From: Bradyrhizobium guangdongense
Lineage (GTDB): Bacteria; Pseudomonadota; Alphaproteobacteria; Rhizobiales; Xanthobacteraceae
Assembly: GCF_006483445.1 (NCBI RefSeq)
Contig: NZ_PPPT01000115.1
Coordinates: 1-47,000 of the forward strand
DNA length: 47,000 nucleotides
Direction: 5' to 3'
Part shown: positions 1 to 9,142 of the stretch, in pieces
Layout: the number at the start of each line of letters is the position of its first letter
Numbering within the stretch: position 1 is the stretch's first letter
Program-made: the position numbers and the translations under genes
The notes under the pieces: generated by a model
Database searches by the model: none
What the model was told of the DNA's origin: nothing
The model's input: the letters and a program-made list of their open reading frames with translations, nothing else

Positions 1-66
1 CTCACGAGGCGGGCGATGACATTTGAATCTTATGACCGCACTGGCGATCCCCTTAAGGAAAAGACC

Positions 67-1308
67 ATGACTGAAATTCGTGTGCCGACGCTCGGCGAAT
101 CCGTCACCGAGGCCACCATCGGCCGCTGGTTCAAGAAGGCCGGCGAGTCCGTCGCCGTCGACGAGCCCTTGGTGGAGCTCGAGACCGACAAGGTGACCAT
201 CGAGGTGCCGGCGCCGTCAGCAGGCACGCTCGGTGAGATCATCGCCAAGGATGGCGAGACCGTCGCGGTCGGTGCGCTGCTCGGCCAGATCAATGATGGT
301 GCTGCGCCCGCGGCCAAGCCTGCCGCCGCCGCGCCGGCGAAGCCCGCTGCTGCTGCGCCCGCTGCCGCCGCTGCTGCCGCCCCCGCTGCGAAGGCGCCGC
401 CGGCAGATGCGCCGCTCGCGCCCTCGGTGCGAAAAATCTCGGCTGAATCAGGCATCGACGCCTCGACCGTTCCGGGCTCCGGCAAGGACGGCCGTGTCAC
501 CAAGGGCGACATGCTCGCCGCGATCGAGCGTGCGGCCTCCGCGCCGACCCCGGTCAACCAGCCGGCCGCCTCGGTGCAGGTCCGTACGCAATCGCCGGCC
601 GACGATGCCGCGCGCGAGGAGCGCGTGAAGATGACGCGGCTGCGCCAGACCATCGCGCGCCGCCTCAAGGACGTGCAGAACACGGCCGCGATGCTCACGA
701 CCTTCAACGAGGTCGACATGACCAACGTCATGGCGCTGCGTGCGCATTACAAGGATGCGTTCGAGAAGAAGCATGGTGCCAAGCTCGGCTTCATGGGCTT
801 CTTCACCAAGGCCGTCGTGCAGGCGCTGAAGGACATCCCGGCCGTCAACGCCGAGATCGACGGCACCGACCTGATCTACAAGAACTACTACCACATCGGC
901 GTCGCCGTCGGCACTGACAAGGGCCTGGTCGTTCCCGTGGTGCGCGACTGCGACCACAAGTCGATCGCCGACATCGAGAAGGGCATCGCCGATTTCGGCC
1001 GCCGTGCTCGCGACGGTCAGCTCAAGATCGACGAGATGCAGGGCGGCACCTTCACCATCACCAATGGCGGCATCTACGGCTCGCTGATGTCGACCCCGAT
1101 CCTCAACGCGCCGCAGTCCGGCATTCTTGGCATGCACAAGATCCAGGAGCGGCCGATGGTCGTCGGCGGCAAGATCGAGGTTCGCCCGATGATGTATCTG
1201 GCGCTGTCCTACGATCACCGCGTGATCGACGGCAAGGAAGCCGTCACCTTCCTGGTTCGCGTCAAGGAGAGCCTGGAAGACCCGGCGCGGCTGGTGCTGG
1301 ACCTCTGA
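67..1308 (+). CDS. sucB: Dihydrolipoyllysine succinyltransferase, E2 of 2-oxoglutarate dehydrogenase
   Basis: E2 core of the 2-oxoglutarate dehydrogenase complex: moves the succinyl group from the lipoyl arm to CoA in the TCA cycle. The 413-residue protein has a lipoyl domain at about 1-76 with the modified lysine in ETDKVT (K42), an Ala/Pro linker at about 78-116, an E3-binding domain at about 117-150, and a catalytic domain ending in HRVIDG (H384, D388). An in-frame ATG lies upstream at 16, but the start at 67 begins directly at the lipoyl domain and has AAGGAA just before it. The downstream SDR and lpdA fit the odh operon; sucA would lie upstream of the window. Bases 1-66 hold only the upstream spacer. 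Confidence 0.96.
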   Translation: MTEIRVPTLGESVTEATIGRWFKKAGESVAVDEPLVELETDKVTIEVPAPSAGTLGEIIAKDGETVAVGALLGQINDGAAPAAKPAAAAPAKPAAAAPAAAAAAAPAAKAPPADAPLAPSVRKISAESGIDASTVPGSGKDGRVTKGDMLAAIERAASAPTPVNQPAASVQVRTQSPADDAAREERVKMTRLRQTIARRLKDVQNTAAMLTTFNEVDMTNVMALRAHYKDAFEKKHGAKLGFMGFFTKAVVQALKDIPAVNAEIDGTDLIYKNYYHIGVAVGTDKGLVVPVVRDCDHKSIADIEKGIADFGRRARDGQLKIDEMQGGTFTITNGGIYGSLMSTPILNAPQSGILGMHKIQERPMVVGGKIEVRPMMYLALSYDHRVIDGKEAVTFLVRVKESLEDPARLVLDL

Positions 1309-1376
1309 TCCCCTGATGTCCTCAAAAACGCCGTCGCTCGCGAAGCGGCGGCGCATGTCGAACGATGGAGACTGAC

Positions 1377-2126
1377 GTGACAGACAAGGTCGTTGTCATC
1401 ACCGGCGGCAGCCGTGGCATCGGACGGGCAACCGCGCTTGCGGCCGCCGCGCGCGGTTTTCGCGTCGTGGTCGGCTATGCCAGCAACAAGCAGGCCGCTG
1501 ACGACGTCGTCGCCAAGATCGAAGGCAGCAACGGCAAGGCCATCGCGGTGAAATGCGATGTCGCCGAGGAGAAGGACATCCTCGCGCTGTTCAAGGCCGC
1601 CGACAAGTTCGGCACGCTGGGCGCGCTGGTCAACAATGCCGGCATCGTCGGCACCAGCGGCGTGCGGGTCGACGAGATGTCGGCCGAACGCATCCAGCGG
1701 GTGCTGGCCATCAACGTCACCGGCAGCATGCTGTGCGCGCGCGAAGCCGTGAAACGGATGTCGACCAAGCATGGCGGCAAGGGCGGCGTGATCGTCAATT
1801 TGTCGTCGGTCGCAGCGCGCCTCGGTGCGCCCAACACCTATGTCGATTATGCCGCGTCCAAGGGCGCGATCGACTCTTTCACCGTCGGCCTCGGCTATGA
1901 GGTCGCGGGCGAGGGCATCCGCGTCGCCGCGATTCGCCCCGGGTTGATCGACACCGAAATCCATGCCGCCGGCGGCGAGCCGGATCGCCACCATCGTCTC
2001 GCCCATGTGGTGCCGATGAAGCGCGTCGGCACCGCTGACGAAATCGCCAATGCCATCGTCTGGCTGATGTCGGACGACGCCTCCTATGTCACCTCGGCCA
2101 TTCTCGATGTGTCCGGCGGACGCTGA
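1377..2126 (+). CDS. SDR family oxidoreductase
   Basis: Short-chain dehydrogenase/reductase of about 249 residues with a Rossmann fold. Visible motifs are the cofactor loop GGSRGIG near the N terminus, NNAG in the middle, a serine in LSSV, and the catalytic YAASK (Tyr and Lys). The C terminus ends in the usual LDVSGGR. The substrate is not deducible; the fold and motifs resemble FabG-like 3-oxoacyl or sugar reductases. I prefer the GTG at 1377, with GGAG six bases upstream; an ATG at 1365 in the same frame lacks a good ribosome site. It sits between sucB and lpdA and is probably co-transcribed. A weak GC hairpin lies in the gap at 1329-1353. Confidence 0.9.
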   Translation: MTDKVVVITGGSRGIGRATALAAAARGFRVVVGYASNKQAADDVVAKIEGSNGKAIAVKCDVAEEKDILALFKAADKFGTLGALVNNAGIVGTSGVRVDEMSAERIQRVLAINVTGSMLCAREAVKRMSTKHGGKGGVIVNLSSVAARLGAPNTYVDYAASKGAIDSFTVGLGYEVAGEGIRVAAIRPGLIDTEIHAAGGEPDRHHRLAHVVPMKRVGTADEIANAIVWLMSDDASYVTSAILDVSGGR

Positions 2127-2163
2127 CGCATCTCACCACGCTTAACTTACGGGACTTCCTCTC

Positions 2164-3564
2164 ATGGCTACCTACGATCTCGTCATCATCGGCACCGGAC
2201 CGGGCGGTTATGTCTGCGCGGTGCGCGCAGCTCAGCTCGGCATGAAAGTCGCCGTGGTGGAGAAGAACGCAACGCTCGGCGGCACCTGCCTCAATGTCGG
2301 CTGCATGCCCTCGAAGGCGCTGTTGCATGCCTCCGAGATGTTCGAGGAAGCCGGGCATTCCTTCGCCAAGATGGGCGTGTCGGTCTCAACGCCAAAACTC
2401 GATCTGCCGGCGATGATGAACTTCAAGCAGCAGGGCATCGACGGCAACGTCAAGGGCGTCGAGTTCCTGATGAAGAAGAACAAGATCGACGTGCTGAAGG
2501 GCACCGGAAAGATCCTCGGCACCGGCAAGGTCGAAGTCTTCGCCGACGGCAAGTCGCAGGTGGTTGAGACCAAGAACATCGTGATCGCTACCGGCTCGGA
2601 CATCGCGCGGCTCAAGGGGATCCAGATCGACGAGAAGCGCATCGTGTCCTCGACCGGCGCGCTGTCGCTGGAGAAGGTGCCCGGAAAGCTGCTGATCGTC
2701 GGCGCCGGCGTGATCGGGCTCGAGCTTGGCTCGGTCTGGCATCGCCTGGGCGCCGAAGTCGTCGTCGTCGAATTTCTGGATCGCATCCTGCCCGGCATGG
2801 ACGGCGAGATCGCCAAACAATTCCAGCGCATCCTCGAGAAGCAGGGCTTTTCGTTCAAGCTCGGCGCAAAAGTCACCGGCGTCGACACGTCAGGCAAGAC
2901 GCTCAAGGCGACCGTCGAGCCCGCCGCAGGCGGCGCTGCGGAAACCATCGAAGCCGACGTCGTGCTGGTCTGTATCGGTCGCGTGCCCTTCACTGATGGG
3001 CTCGGCCTGAAGGAAGCCGGCGTCGTCCTCGACAATCGCGGCCGCGTCCAGATCGACGCGCATTTCGCCACCAGCGTGAAGGGCGTCTATGCCATCGGCG
3101 ACGTCGTCGCAGGCCCCATGCTTGCGCACAAGGCCGAGGACGAAGGCGTTGCGGTCGCCGAGATTCTCGCAGGCCAGGCCGGCCACGTGAATTACGATGT
3201 TATCCCAGGCGTCGTGTATACCACGCCAGAGGTGTCCTCCGTCGGCAAGACCGAGGAGGAACTGAAGCAGGCCGGTCAGGCTTATACTGTCGGGAAGTTT
3301 CCCTTTACCGCCAACGGTCGCTCCAAGGTCAACCAGACGACCGATGGCTTTGTGAAAATTCTCGCAGATGCGAAGACCGATCGTGTGCTCGGCGTGCACA
3401 TTATCGGCCGCGAAGCCGGGGAAATGATCCATGAAGCGGTCGTTCTCATGGAATTTGGCGGCAGTGCAGAAGATCTCGCTCGCTCCTGCCATGCGCATCC
3501 GACCCGCTCGGAGGCCATCAAGGAAGCCGCGCTTGCAGTCGGCAAGCGAGCGATCCATATGTAG
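2164..3564 (+). CDS. lpdA: Dihydrolipoyl dehydrogenase (E3)
   Basis: FAD flavoenzyme that reoxidises dihydrolipoamide with NAD+, the E3 component shared by 2-oxo acid dehydrogenases. The 466-residue protein has an N-terminal FAD fingerprint GTGPGG, the redox disulfide in GGTCLNVGC (C42 and C47), a second dinucleotide fold around [11 protein letters not shown], and the C-terminal dimer domain with HAHPTRSE carrying the catalytic His and Glu (H445, E450). Length and motif order are typical. It follows the SDR gene by 37 bases, and its placement after sucB argues that this copy serves 2-oxoglutarate dehydrogenase. Confidence 0.97.
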   Translation: MATYDLVIIGTGPGGYVCAVRAAQLGMKVAVVEKNATLGGTCLNVGCMPSKALLHASEMFEEAGHSFAKMGVSVSTPKLDLPAMMNFKQQGIDGNVKGVEFLMKKNKIDVLKGTGKILGTGKVEVFADGKSQVVETKNIVIATGSDIARLKGIQIDEKRIVSSTGALSLEKVPGKLLIVGAGVIGLELGSVWHRLGAEVVVVEFLDRILPGMDGEIAKQFQRILEKQGFSFKLGAKVTGVDTSGKTLKATVEPAAGGAAETIEADVVLVCIGRVPFTDGLGLKEAGVVLDNRGRVQIDAHFATSVKGVYAIGDVVAGPMLAHKAEDEGVAVAEILAGQAGHVNYDVIPGVVYTTPEVSSVGKTEEELKQAGQAYTVGKFPFTANGRSKVNQTTDGFVKILADAKTDRVLGVHIIGREAGEMIHEAVVLMEFGGSAEDLARSCHAHPTRSEAIKEAALAVGKRAIHM

Positions 3565-3601
3565 CAACACGCGCCCTACGCTGAATCGGGCCGGACATCA
3601 C

Positions 3602-4132
3602 ATGCTGCGCCGCTTACTTCAACCGGTTTGGGTCCTGCTTGCGATCATCTTCCTGATCGAGGCTTGGCTGTGGGACCACCTCGAACCGATCGTGGCGCGG
3701 CTGGTTGCGGCGATTCCGCTGGCGGAATTCAAGCAGTGGCTGTCCGATCGCGTCGACGCGCTGTCGCCGGCGATGACGCTGATCGTGTTCGCGGTGCCGA
3801 TCGTCCCGCTGTTTCCGCTCAAGCTCGTCGGGCTCTGGCTGCTCACCCACGAATACTGGATGAGCGCGATCGTCACGATCGTGTTCGCAAAACTGCTCGG
3901 CGTCGGCGTCACCGCCTTCGTGTTCGACGTGACGCGCCCGAAGCTCTTGGAGATGGCCTGGTTCGAGAAGATCTACGAATTCGTGCTCTCGGTGCGCGCC
4001 AAGGCCCACGCACTGGTCGATCCGATCAAGCTGCGGATCAAGGAGATACTCACCGGCAACGGCGAGGGCTGGTCCGCCCGCACGCTGCGTCTGATCCAGC
4101 GTTTCCGCAAGAGCGTGCACGAGGCGAGGTAG
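3602..4132 (+). CDS. Small membrane protein of unknown function
   Basis: Unrecognised 176-residue protein. Hydrophobic segments occur at about 6-22, 55-80 and 88-112; the last follows a Trp- and Leu-rich stretch. The C-terminal third is basic and amphipathic (KAHALVDPIKLRIKEIL and RLIQRFRKSVHEAR), suggesting a cytosolic tail. There is no signal-peptide cleavage site. It starts 37 bases after lpdA on the same strand and may be read through from the odh operon, but nothing links it to dehydrogenase function. The ATG at 3602 was chosen because translation upstream runs antiparallel to nothing recognisable and overlaps the end of lpdA. No function is proposed. Confidence 0.75.
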   Translation: MLRRLLQPVWVLLAIIFLIEAWLWDHLEPIVARLVAAIPLAEFKQWLSDRVDALSPAMTLIVFAVPIVPLFPLKLVGLWLLTHEYWMSAIVTIVFAKLLGVGVTAFVFDVTRPKLLEMAWFEKIYEFVLSVRAKAHALVDPIKLRIKEILTGNGEGWSARTLRLIQRFRKSVHEAR

Positions 4133-4154
4133 CGCAGCAATTAATCTATCAACC

Positions 4155-4290
4155 GTCACCCTGAGGTGGCCGCTTCTTCAGCGGCCCTCGAAGGGCGACG
4201 GCCCGGCTGCTTCAGCGAGGCCGTTCACGTTCATCCTTCGAGGCTCTCCATGCGACGCGTCGCGTCGCACGGCTCGCACCTCAGGATGAC
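4155..4290. repeat. Intergenic palindromic repeat (CCTGAGGTG type)
   Basis: Imperfect inverted repeat filling the gap between two convergent genes. The left arm gtcaccctgaggtg (4155-4168) pairs, with one mismatch, with the right arm cacctcaggatgac (4277-4290). Internal short palindromes include gcgacgcgtcgcgtcgc. It resembles the short dispersed palindromes frequent in Bradyrhizobium intergenic regions. It may also form a bidirectional transcription barrier. Confidence 0.75.
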
Positions 4291-4321
4291 GGGATCGACA
4301 CCGTCCGCGGGCAACAAGATC

Positions 4322-4912
4322 TCAATGCAAATGCAACAGATGCGGCAGCCACACGCCGAGCCCCGTCATGCCCAATCCCGCAATCGTCAGCAGTCCCGCG
4401 ACCCAGGCGAGCGCGGCCATGCCGGTGATGATGGTGGCGGATGCCAGCACGATGCCGATCTGGAAGGCGGCCGAGGCGAGCTCGAAGTGATGATATTTTG
4501 CGGTCGCCTCGTCGCGCTCGTGCTCGGCGTGCTTGGCCTTCTCGGCCAGTTGCTCGGTGCCTTCGCCGGTCTCCGGTTCGGAGCGGTAGCGCGCCGCGGT
4601 CTTGGTCCAGTCGTCGATCTGCTTCTGCACCGCGGCCTTGCGGGCGTCGTCCGTCGTGGCACCAAGCTCGAGCTTGCCCTGGTCGGCGGCGACCTGCACC
4701 ACGGTGCGGCGGATGCTCTTGGCCTGGAAGAACGCCCAGAGGTTGGAGGCTTCGACGTTCTTGCTGATCGATTCGGTTTGCGCGCCCTTGCCGAGCGTCT
4801 CCGAGATCGCGAGGAAGAGCGCCAGCACGGCGATCAGCAGGGCGATCTTCTTGTTCGAGCCGGACGCGTGCTCGGCATGCTCGGCATGCTCCATGCTTTC
4901 ATGTGCGCTCAT
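4322..4912 (-). CDS. DUF4337-like membrane protein
   Basis: About 196 residues. A His/Glu-rich N terminus (repeated AEHAEHA) is followed by a transmembrane segment at about 22-40 (IALLIAVLALFLAI), a long soluble, charged, probably helical middle region containing EASNLWAFFQAKSIRRT, and two hydrophobic segments at the C terminus. This layout and the NLWAFFQAK motif match what I recall of the DUF4337 family, whose biochemical role is unknown. The ATG at 4912 is preceded by AGGAGGG; an in-frame upstream start at 4939 has no such site. It is convergent with the small membrane gene to its left, with a repeat between. Confidence 0.8.
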   Translation of the reverse strand: MSAHESMEHAEHAEHASGSNKKIALLIAVLALFLAISETLGKGAQTESISKNVEASNLWAFFQAKSIRRTVVQVAADQGKLELGATTDDARKAAVQKQIDDWTKTAARYRSEPETGEGTEQLAEKAKHAEHERDEATAKYHHFELASAAFQIGIVLASATIITGMAALAWVAGLLTIAGLGMTGLGVWLPHLLHLH

Positions 4913-5003
4913 GATGTCCCTCCTGCCTCGATCGCCCACGATTGACCGAACCGCGGCGTCCGCGCAAGAGGCATGCTGGATGTGACAACGTTATGTCGGG
5001 GTC

Positions 5004-5126
5004 TCGTGTCCCGGACGCGGCGCGGCATGAAATGACGCGACGCTGAGCCGGGACCCAGTAAGGCCACATGGGCCCCGGCTCAGCAGCGCACCGCTGAAGA
5101 AGCGCTGCCCTGCGTCCGGGGCACGA
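5004..5126. repeat. Intergenic palindromic repeat with two nested arm pairs
   Basis: Outer arms tcgtgtcccggacgc (5004-5018) and gcgtccggggcacga (5112-5126) pair with one mismatch. Inner arms gctgagccgggaccca (5042-5057) and tgggccccggctcagc (5069-5084) pair with one mismatch around an 11-base loop. It ends ten bases from the stop of xerC and may end its transcription. The CCGGGACCCA arm resembles the repeat at 30482-30608. Confidence 0.8.
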
Positions 5127-5135
5127 TAGCGGCGC

Positions 5136-6101
5136 TTAGCGCCGCGGATGTGCCGAGGCGTAGACTTCCAGCAACCGCTCGGAATCGATACCGGTGTAGA
5201 TTTGCGTAGTCGAGAGCGAGGAATGGCCGAGCAATTCCTGGATGGCGCGTAAGTCCCCGCCGCGCGAGAGCAGATGCGTGGCGAAGGAATGGCGGAGCGC
5301 GTGCGGCGTGGCGGAGTCGGGCAAGCCGAGCGCGCCGCGCAGGCGCTCCATCGCGAGCTGGATGATGCGCGGGCTCAGGGGACCGCCGCGTGCGCCGAGG
5401 AAGACCGGACCTTCCGGCGGCAGCGGATAAGGACAAAGGCCGGCATATTCCTGCACCAGCGCCAGCACGTTCTGCAGCACCGGCACCATACGGGTCTTGT
5501 TGCCCTTGCCGGTGACGATCAGCACGTCGCCTTCGCCGGGGCGCGGCACGTCGCGGCGCTTCAACCCGAGCGCTTCGGAGATGCGCAGGCCCGAGCCATA
5601 CAACAGCGCCATCACGGCGGCGTCGCGCACCAGAATCCAGGTCTCGCGCTCCTCGCCGGCGCGCTCATCGGCATCGGCCAGGCGTTTTGCCGAGGCCATC
5701 GGCAGCGGCTTCGGCAGGCTCTTTGCGATTTTTGGCGCACGAATGGCGGAGAGGGCGCCGACCTTGCCCTTGCCCTCGCGTTCGAGGAAGCGGCCGAAGG
5801 AGCGCAGGCCGGCCAGTGCGCGCATCAGCGAGCGTCCCGCGATGTCGTCGGCGCGGCGCATCGCCATGAAGGCCCGGATGTCGGTGGCTTCCAGCGCGGC
5901 GAACCGCTTCAACGTCACGCGCTCGCCCCAATGCGCGCAGAGGAAATCGAGGCACTGTCTGAGATCGCGGGCGTAGGCCTCGAGCGTCTTCGGCGACAGC
6001 CGGCGCTCGGCGCCGAGATGCGACAGCCAGCGCGTCATCTCCAGCGCGACGGTGTCGTCGGCGGAAGGTAACTCGATTGCCTGGGTGGCGGCTTTGGACA
6101 T
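5136..6101 (-). CDS. xerC: Tyrosine recombinase XerC
   Basis: Site-specific tyrosine recombinase that, with XerD, resolves chromosome dimers at dif. The 321-residue protein has an N-terminal SAM-like core-binding domain (about 20-115) and a C-terminal catalytic domain. The catalytic set is complete: R173 in GSGLRISEAL, K199 in GKGNK, H267 and R270 in HALRHSFATHLL, H293 in LLGHSSLSTTQ and nucleophile Y302 in QIYT. It is transcribed divergently from priA, an arrangement I regard as usual in this group, which argues for the housekeeping enzyme and not an integrase from a mobile element. No att-like duplication is visible nearby. Confidence 0.93.
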   Translation of the reverse strand: MSKAATQAIELPSADDTVALEMTRWLSHLGAERRLSPKTLEAYARDLRQCLDFLCAHWGERVTLKRFAALEATDIRAFMAMRRADDIAGRSLMRALAGLRSFGRFLEREGKGKVGALSAIRAPKIAKSLPKPLPMASAKRLADADERAGEERETWILVRDAAVMALLYGSGLRISEALGLKRRDVPRPGEGDVLIVTGKGNKTRMVPVLQNVLALVQEYAGLCPYPLPPEGPVFLGARGGPLSPRIIQLAMERLRGALGLPDSATPHALRHSFATHLLSRGGDLRAIQELLGHSSLSTTQIYTGIDSERLLEVYASAHPRR

Positions 6102-6213
6102 GGCTCTGGACGCGGTGATTCCTCAGAGTATATCGCATCACAGACGTTTATCGTTCGCTAAGGCCGCCCCGCGGCGCTAGCCTTTGACCACCCCAGGGTT
6201 CCGATTCTCAGAG

Positions 6214-8421
6214 ATGGATCACGCCTCGCGCCCCGCTGCTCCGGCCGCATCGACCCGCATGGTCGATGTGCTGGTGCCCGTTGCGCTCGACCAGACCTAT
6301 TCCTACAAGGTGCCGCGCGGCATGGAGCTGAAGGCCGGCGATCTCGTCGGCGTGCCGCTCGGGCCCCGTGAGGTGCTGGCCGTGGTGTGGGGCGAGAACG
6401 CCAACCCCGATCCGCGCCTGCACAATCGCCTGAAGGACGTCAGCGAAAAGCTCGACGTTGCGCCGCTGAAACCCGAGCTGCGCGCGCTCGTCGACTGGGT
6501 CGCCAACTACACGCTGGGTGCGCGCGGCATGGTGCTGCGCATGTGCCTGCGCATGGGCGAAAACCTCGGCCCCGAGCGCGTGCGCGCTGGCGTGCGGCTG
6601 GTCGGCGATCCGCCGCGACGGCTGACGCCGGCGCGGCAGCGCGTGATCGAGGTGCTGTCGGATCGCCTGCTGCACGGCAAGTCGGAAGCCGCCAAAGAAG
6701 CCGGCGTCTCCGCCGGCGTGATCGACGGCCTCGTCGACGAGGGCACGCTCACCATCGAGCCATTGCCGCCGCCACCTCCGCCGCCGGCGCCCGATCCCGC
6801 CTATGGCCAGCCGGATTTCACGCCGGTGCAGCGCGCTGCGGTGGACGCGATGCGCGCGCTTGCGTCCAACGGCACGTTTCATGTCGCGCTGCTCGACGGC
6901 GTCACCGGCTCCGGCAAGACCGAGGTCTACTTTGAGGCCGTCGCCGAAACCATCAGGCGCGGCAAGCAGTCGCTGATCCTGATGCCGGAGATCGCGCTCA
7001 CCGGACAATTCCTGGATCGTTTTGCGCAGCGTTTTGGCGTGCGGCCGCTGGAATGGCATTCGGAGCTGACGCCGCGCACCCGCGCGCGCAACTGGGCTGC
7101 GATCTCCGAAGGCAGCGCATCGGTCGTGGTCGGCGCGCGCTCGGCGCTGTTTCTGCCCTATGCCGATCTTGGGCTCATCATCGTCGATGAAGAGCACGAC
7201 CAGGCCTACAAGCAGGATGACGGCGTGCATTATCACGCCCGCGACATGGCAGTCGTGCGCGCGCATATCGCGAAGATCCCGATCATTCTTGCGTCGGCGA
7301 CGCCGTCGGTCGAGTCGGAGGTGAACGCACGCAAAGGCCGCTACCAGCGCATCGCACTGCCGTCGCGCTTCGGCGGCCAGCACATGCCGCATATCGAGGC
7401 GATCGATCTGCGCCGCGAGCAGCCCGCGCGCGGCCGCTTCATCTCGCCGCGCCTGGCGGGCGAGATGAAAGCCGCCATCGAGCGGCAGGAACAATCGCTC
7501 CTGTTCCTCAATCGCCGCGGCTACGCGCCGCTGACCTTGTGCCGCGCCTGCGGCCACCGCTTCGCCTGCACCATCTGCGATGCCTGGCTGGTCGATCACC
7601 GCTTTCGACAGCGTCTCGTCTGCCACCATTGCGGGTTCTCGATGCCGCGCCCGCCGACCTGTCCGCATTGCGCGGCGGAGGAATCCCTCGTCGCCGTTGG
7701 TCCCGGCGTCGAACGCCTGCAGGAGGAAGCGGCCGCGCTGTTTCCGGAGGCCCGCACGATGGTGCTGTCGAGTGATCTCATCACCTCGATCGAGACGATG
7801 CGTTCAGAGCTCAGCGAGATCGCGGAGGGCCGCGTCGACATCATCATCGGCACGCAACTCGTCGCAAAAGGCCACAATTTTCCGCGGCTCAATCTCGTCG
7901 GCGTGGTCGATGCGGATCTCGGCCTCTCCAACGGCGATCCGCGCGCCGCCGAGCGCACCTGGCAATTGCTCAATCAGGTGATCGGCCGCGCCGGCCGCGA
8001 GCAGGGCCGCGGCGTCGGTTACCTGCAGACGCACCAGCCCGATCATCCCGTGATGAAGGCGCTGATCGCCTGCGACCGCGAGGCTTTCTATGGCAGCGAA
8101 ATCGACCTGCGCGAACGCACGCTCTATCCGCCGTTCGGGCGGCTCGCGAGCCTGATCATCTCCGCCGGCGATCGCCCGAGCGCGGAAGGCTTTGCGCGCC
8201 GTCTCGTAACGATCGCGCCGCGCGACGAGCGCGTCGTGGTGCTCGGTCCCGCCGAAGCCCCGCTCGCGGTGATCAAGGGCCGCTACCGTTTTCGCATCCT
8301 GGTGAAATCGGCACGCGGTTTCGATCTCTCGGATTATTTGCGCAACTGGCTTGCGGTTGGCCCGAAGACCAAGGGCAATCTCAAGCTCGAAGTCGACGTC
8401 GATCCGCAGAGTTTTTTGTAG
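6214..8421 (+). CDS. priA: Primosomal protein N' (PriA helicase)
   Basis: Replication-restart helicase that reloads the replisome at stalled forks. The product of about 735 residues has an N-terminal DNA-binding domain, then a superfamily 2 helicase core with Walker A GVTGSGKTE near residue 229 and DEEH near 324. A cysteine cluster follows at about 442-487 (CRACGH, CTICDA, CHHCG, CPHC), the PriA zinc-binding insertion, then a C-terminal helicase lobe with VIGRAGREQGRG. A short proline run at about 180-195 links the first two regions. I chose the ATG at 6214; a TTG at 6184 in frame would add ten residues. It is divergent from xerC. Confidence 0.95.
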   Translation: MDHASRPAAPAASTRMVDVLVPVALDQTYSYKVPRGMELKAGDLVGVPLGPREVLAVVWGENANPDPRLHNRLKDVSEKLDVAPLKPELRALVDWVANYTLGARGMVLRMCLRMGENLGPERVRAGVRLVGDPPRRLTPARQRVIEVLSDRLLHGKSEAAKEAGVSAGVIDGLVDEGTLTIEPLPPPPPPPAPDPAYGQPDFTPVQRAAVDAMRALASNGTFHVALLDGVTGSGKTEVYFEAVAETIRRGKQSLILMPEIALTGQFLDRFAQRFGVRPLEWHSELTPRTRARNWAAISEGSASVVVGARSALFLPYADLGLIIVDEEHDQAYKQDDGVHYHARDMAVVRAHIAKIPIILASATPSVESEVNARKGRYQRIALPSRFGGQHMPHIEAIDLRREQPARGRFISPRLAGEMKAAIERQEQSLLFLNRRGYAPLTLCRACGHRFACTICDAWLVDHRFRQRLVCHHCGFSMPRPPTCPHCAAEESLVAVGPGVERLQEEAAALFPEARTMVLSSDLITSIETMRSELSEIAEGRVDIIIGTQLVAKGHNFPRLNLVGVVDADLGLSNGDPRAAERTWQLLNQVIGRAGREQGRGVGYLQTHQPDHPVMKALIACDREAFYGSEIDLRERTLYPPFGRLASLIISAGDRPSAEGFARRLVTIAPRDERVVVLGPAEAPLAVIKGRYRFRILVKSARGFDLSDYLRNWLAVGPKTKGNLKLEVDVDPQSFL

Positions 8422-8425
8422 CCCC

Positions 8426-8530
8426 CGTCATTCCGGGGCGCGACGAAGTCGCGAGCCCGGAATCCATTTCACCGCGGATATTGTGGCCCGATGGATTCCG
8501 GGCTCACCCTTCGCGTGCCCCGGAATGACG
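8426..8530. repeat. Intergenic palindromic repeat (CGTCATTCCGGGG type)
   Basis: Begins five bases after the priA stop. Outer arms cgtcattccgggg (8426-8438) and ccccggaatgacg (8518-8530) are perfect inverted copies. Inner arms gagcccggaatccat (8453-8467) and atggattccgggctc (8491-8505) are also perfect. The same left half recurs at 17416, so this is a dispersed family. Confidence 0.88.
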
Positions 8531-8540
8531 ATGGACAAAC

Positions 8541-8576
8541 AAAAAGCCCGCCGTCCCCAAACGGCGGGCTTTGTTT
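8541..8576. terminator. Bidirectional rho-independent terminator between priA and rlpA-like gene
   Basis: Perfect 10-base stem agcccgccgt (8545-8554) and acggcgggct (8561-8570) with a 6-base loop. It is followed by TTGTTT on the plus strand and by TTTTTGTTTG on the minus strand. The minus-strand U tract is better, so its main role is probably to end the RlpA-like gene, while also stopping read-through from priA. Confidence 0.85.
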
Positions 8577-8659
8577 CACACGCGCGCAACAAGTCGCTCA
8601 TGCCCTTGGCGGACAATGATCAGAGCTGTGCGTACGGGTGAGGTGCGTCCAGCGACGCC

Positions 8660-9142
8660 TTAGGAGACGACCTCGGCGGTGACGCGGCCGACGCCGGCGC
8701 CAGTCAGGCCGATGGCGCGGGCGGCACCGGTCGAGAGGTCGAGGACACGGCCGCGGATGAACGGGCCACGATCATTGATGGTGACGACGACGCTCTGGCC
8801 GCGATGGGTCACGCGGACCTTGGTGCCGAAGGGCAGCGAGCGGTGCGCCGCGGTCATGGCGTTCTGGTTGAAGCGCGCACCGGAGGCGGTCCGGGAGCCG
8901 GACTCGTTGCCGTAATAGGAGGCCATGCCGGAGAAGGAATGTCCGGAACCGGAGGTCGGGTTCATCGACGCATTGGCGTTACGCCAGTCCGAGCCTTCGG
9001 CCTTGGCGACGTGGTGATGGCGATGGTGCCGCGACTTGGCGGAAGCCTCGGTGGCAGTTCCACCGATCAGAAGAGTTGCGGCGACGAACGCGATCGCCGT
9101 ACGGGGCCGGGTTACGTTTCCCAGCGTTTTCAATGACAGCAT
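8660..9142 (-). CDS. RlpA-like septal ring / double-psi beta-barrel protein
   Basis: Exported 160-residue protein. A signal peptide at about 1-35 ends ATEASA. A His-rich segment (RHHRHHH, about 38-44) and a low-complexity linker follow, then an RlpA-like double-psi beta-barrel domain from about residue 72 with GMASYYGNESGSRTASG, PFGTKVRVTH, VVVTINDRGPF and RVLDLSTGAAR. Family members bind denuded peptidoglycan, and some are lytic transglycosylases; the SPOR domain of full-length RlpA is absent here. The Asp in INDRGPF, associated with catalysis in active members, is present. AGGGA lies about seven bases before the ATG. The His-rich stretch could bind metal, which is untested. A terminator follows at 8541-8576. 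Confidence 0.88.
   Translation of the reverse strand: MLSLKTLGNVTRPRTAIAFVAATLLIGGTATEASAKSRHHRHHHVAKAEGSDWRNANASMNPTSGSGHSFSGMASYYGNESGSRTASGARFNQNAMTAAHRSLPFGTKVRVTHRGQSVVVTINDRGPFIRGRVLDLSTGAARAIGLTGAGVGRVTAEVVS

Noticed and set aside
5136..6101. Tyrosine recombinase considered as a phage or island integrase
   Set aside because: Size, motif set and position divergent from priA fit the housekeeping XerC; no att-like repeats are visible.
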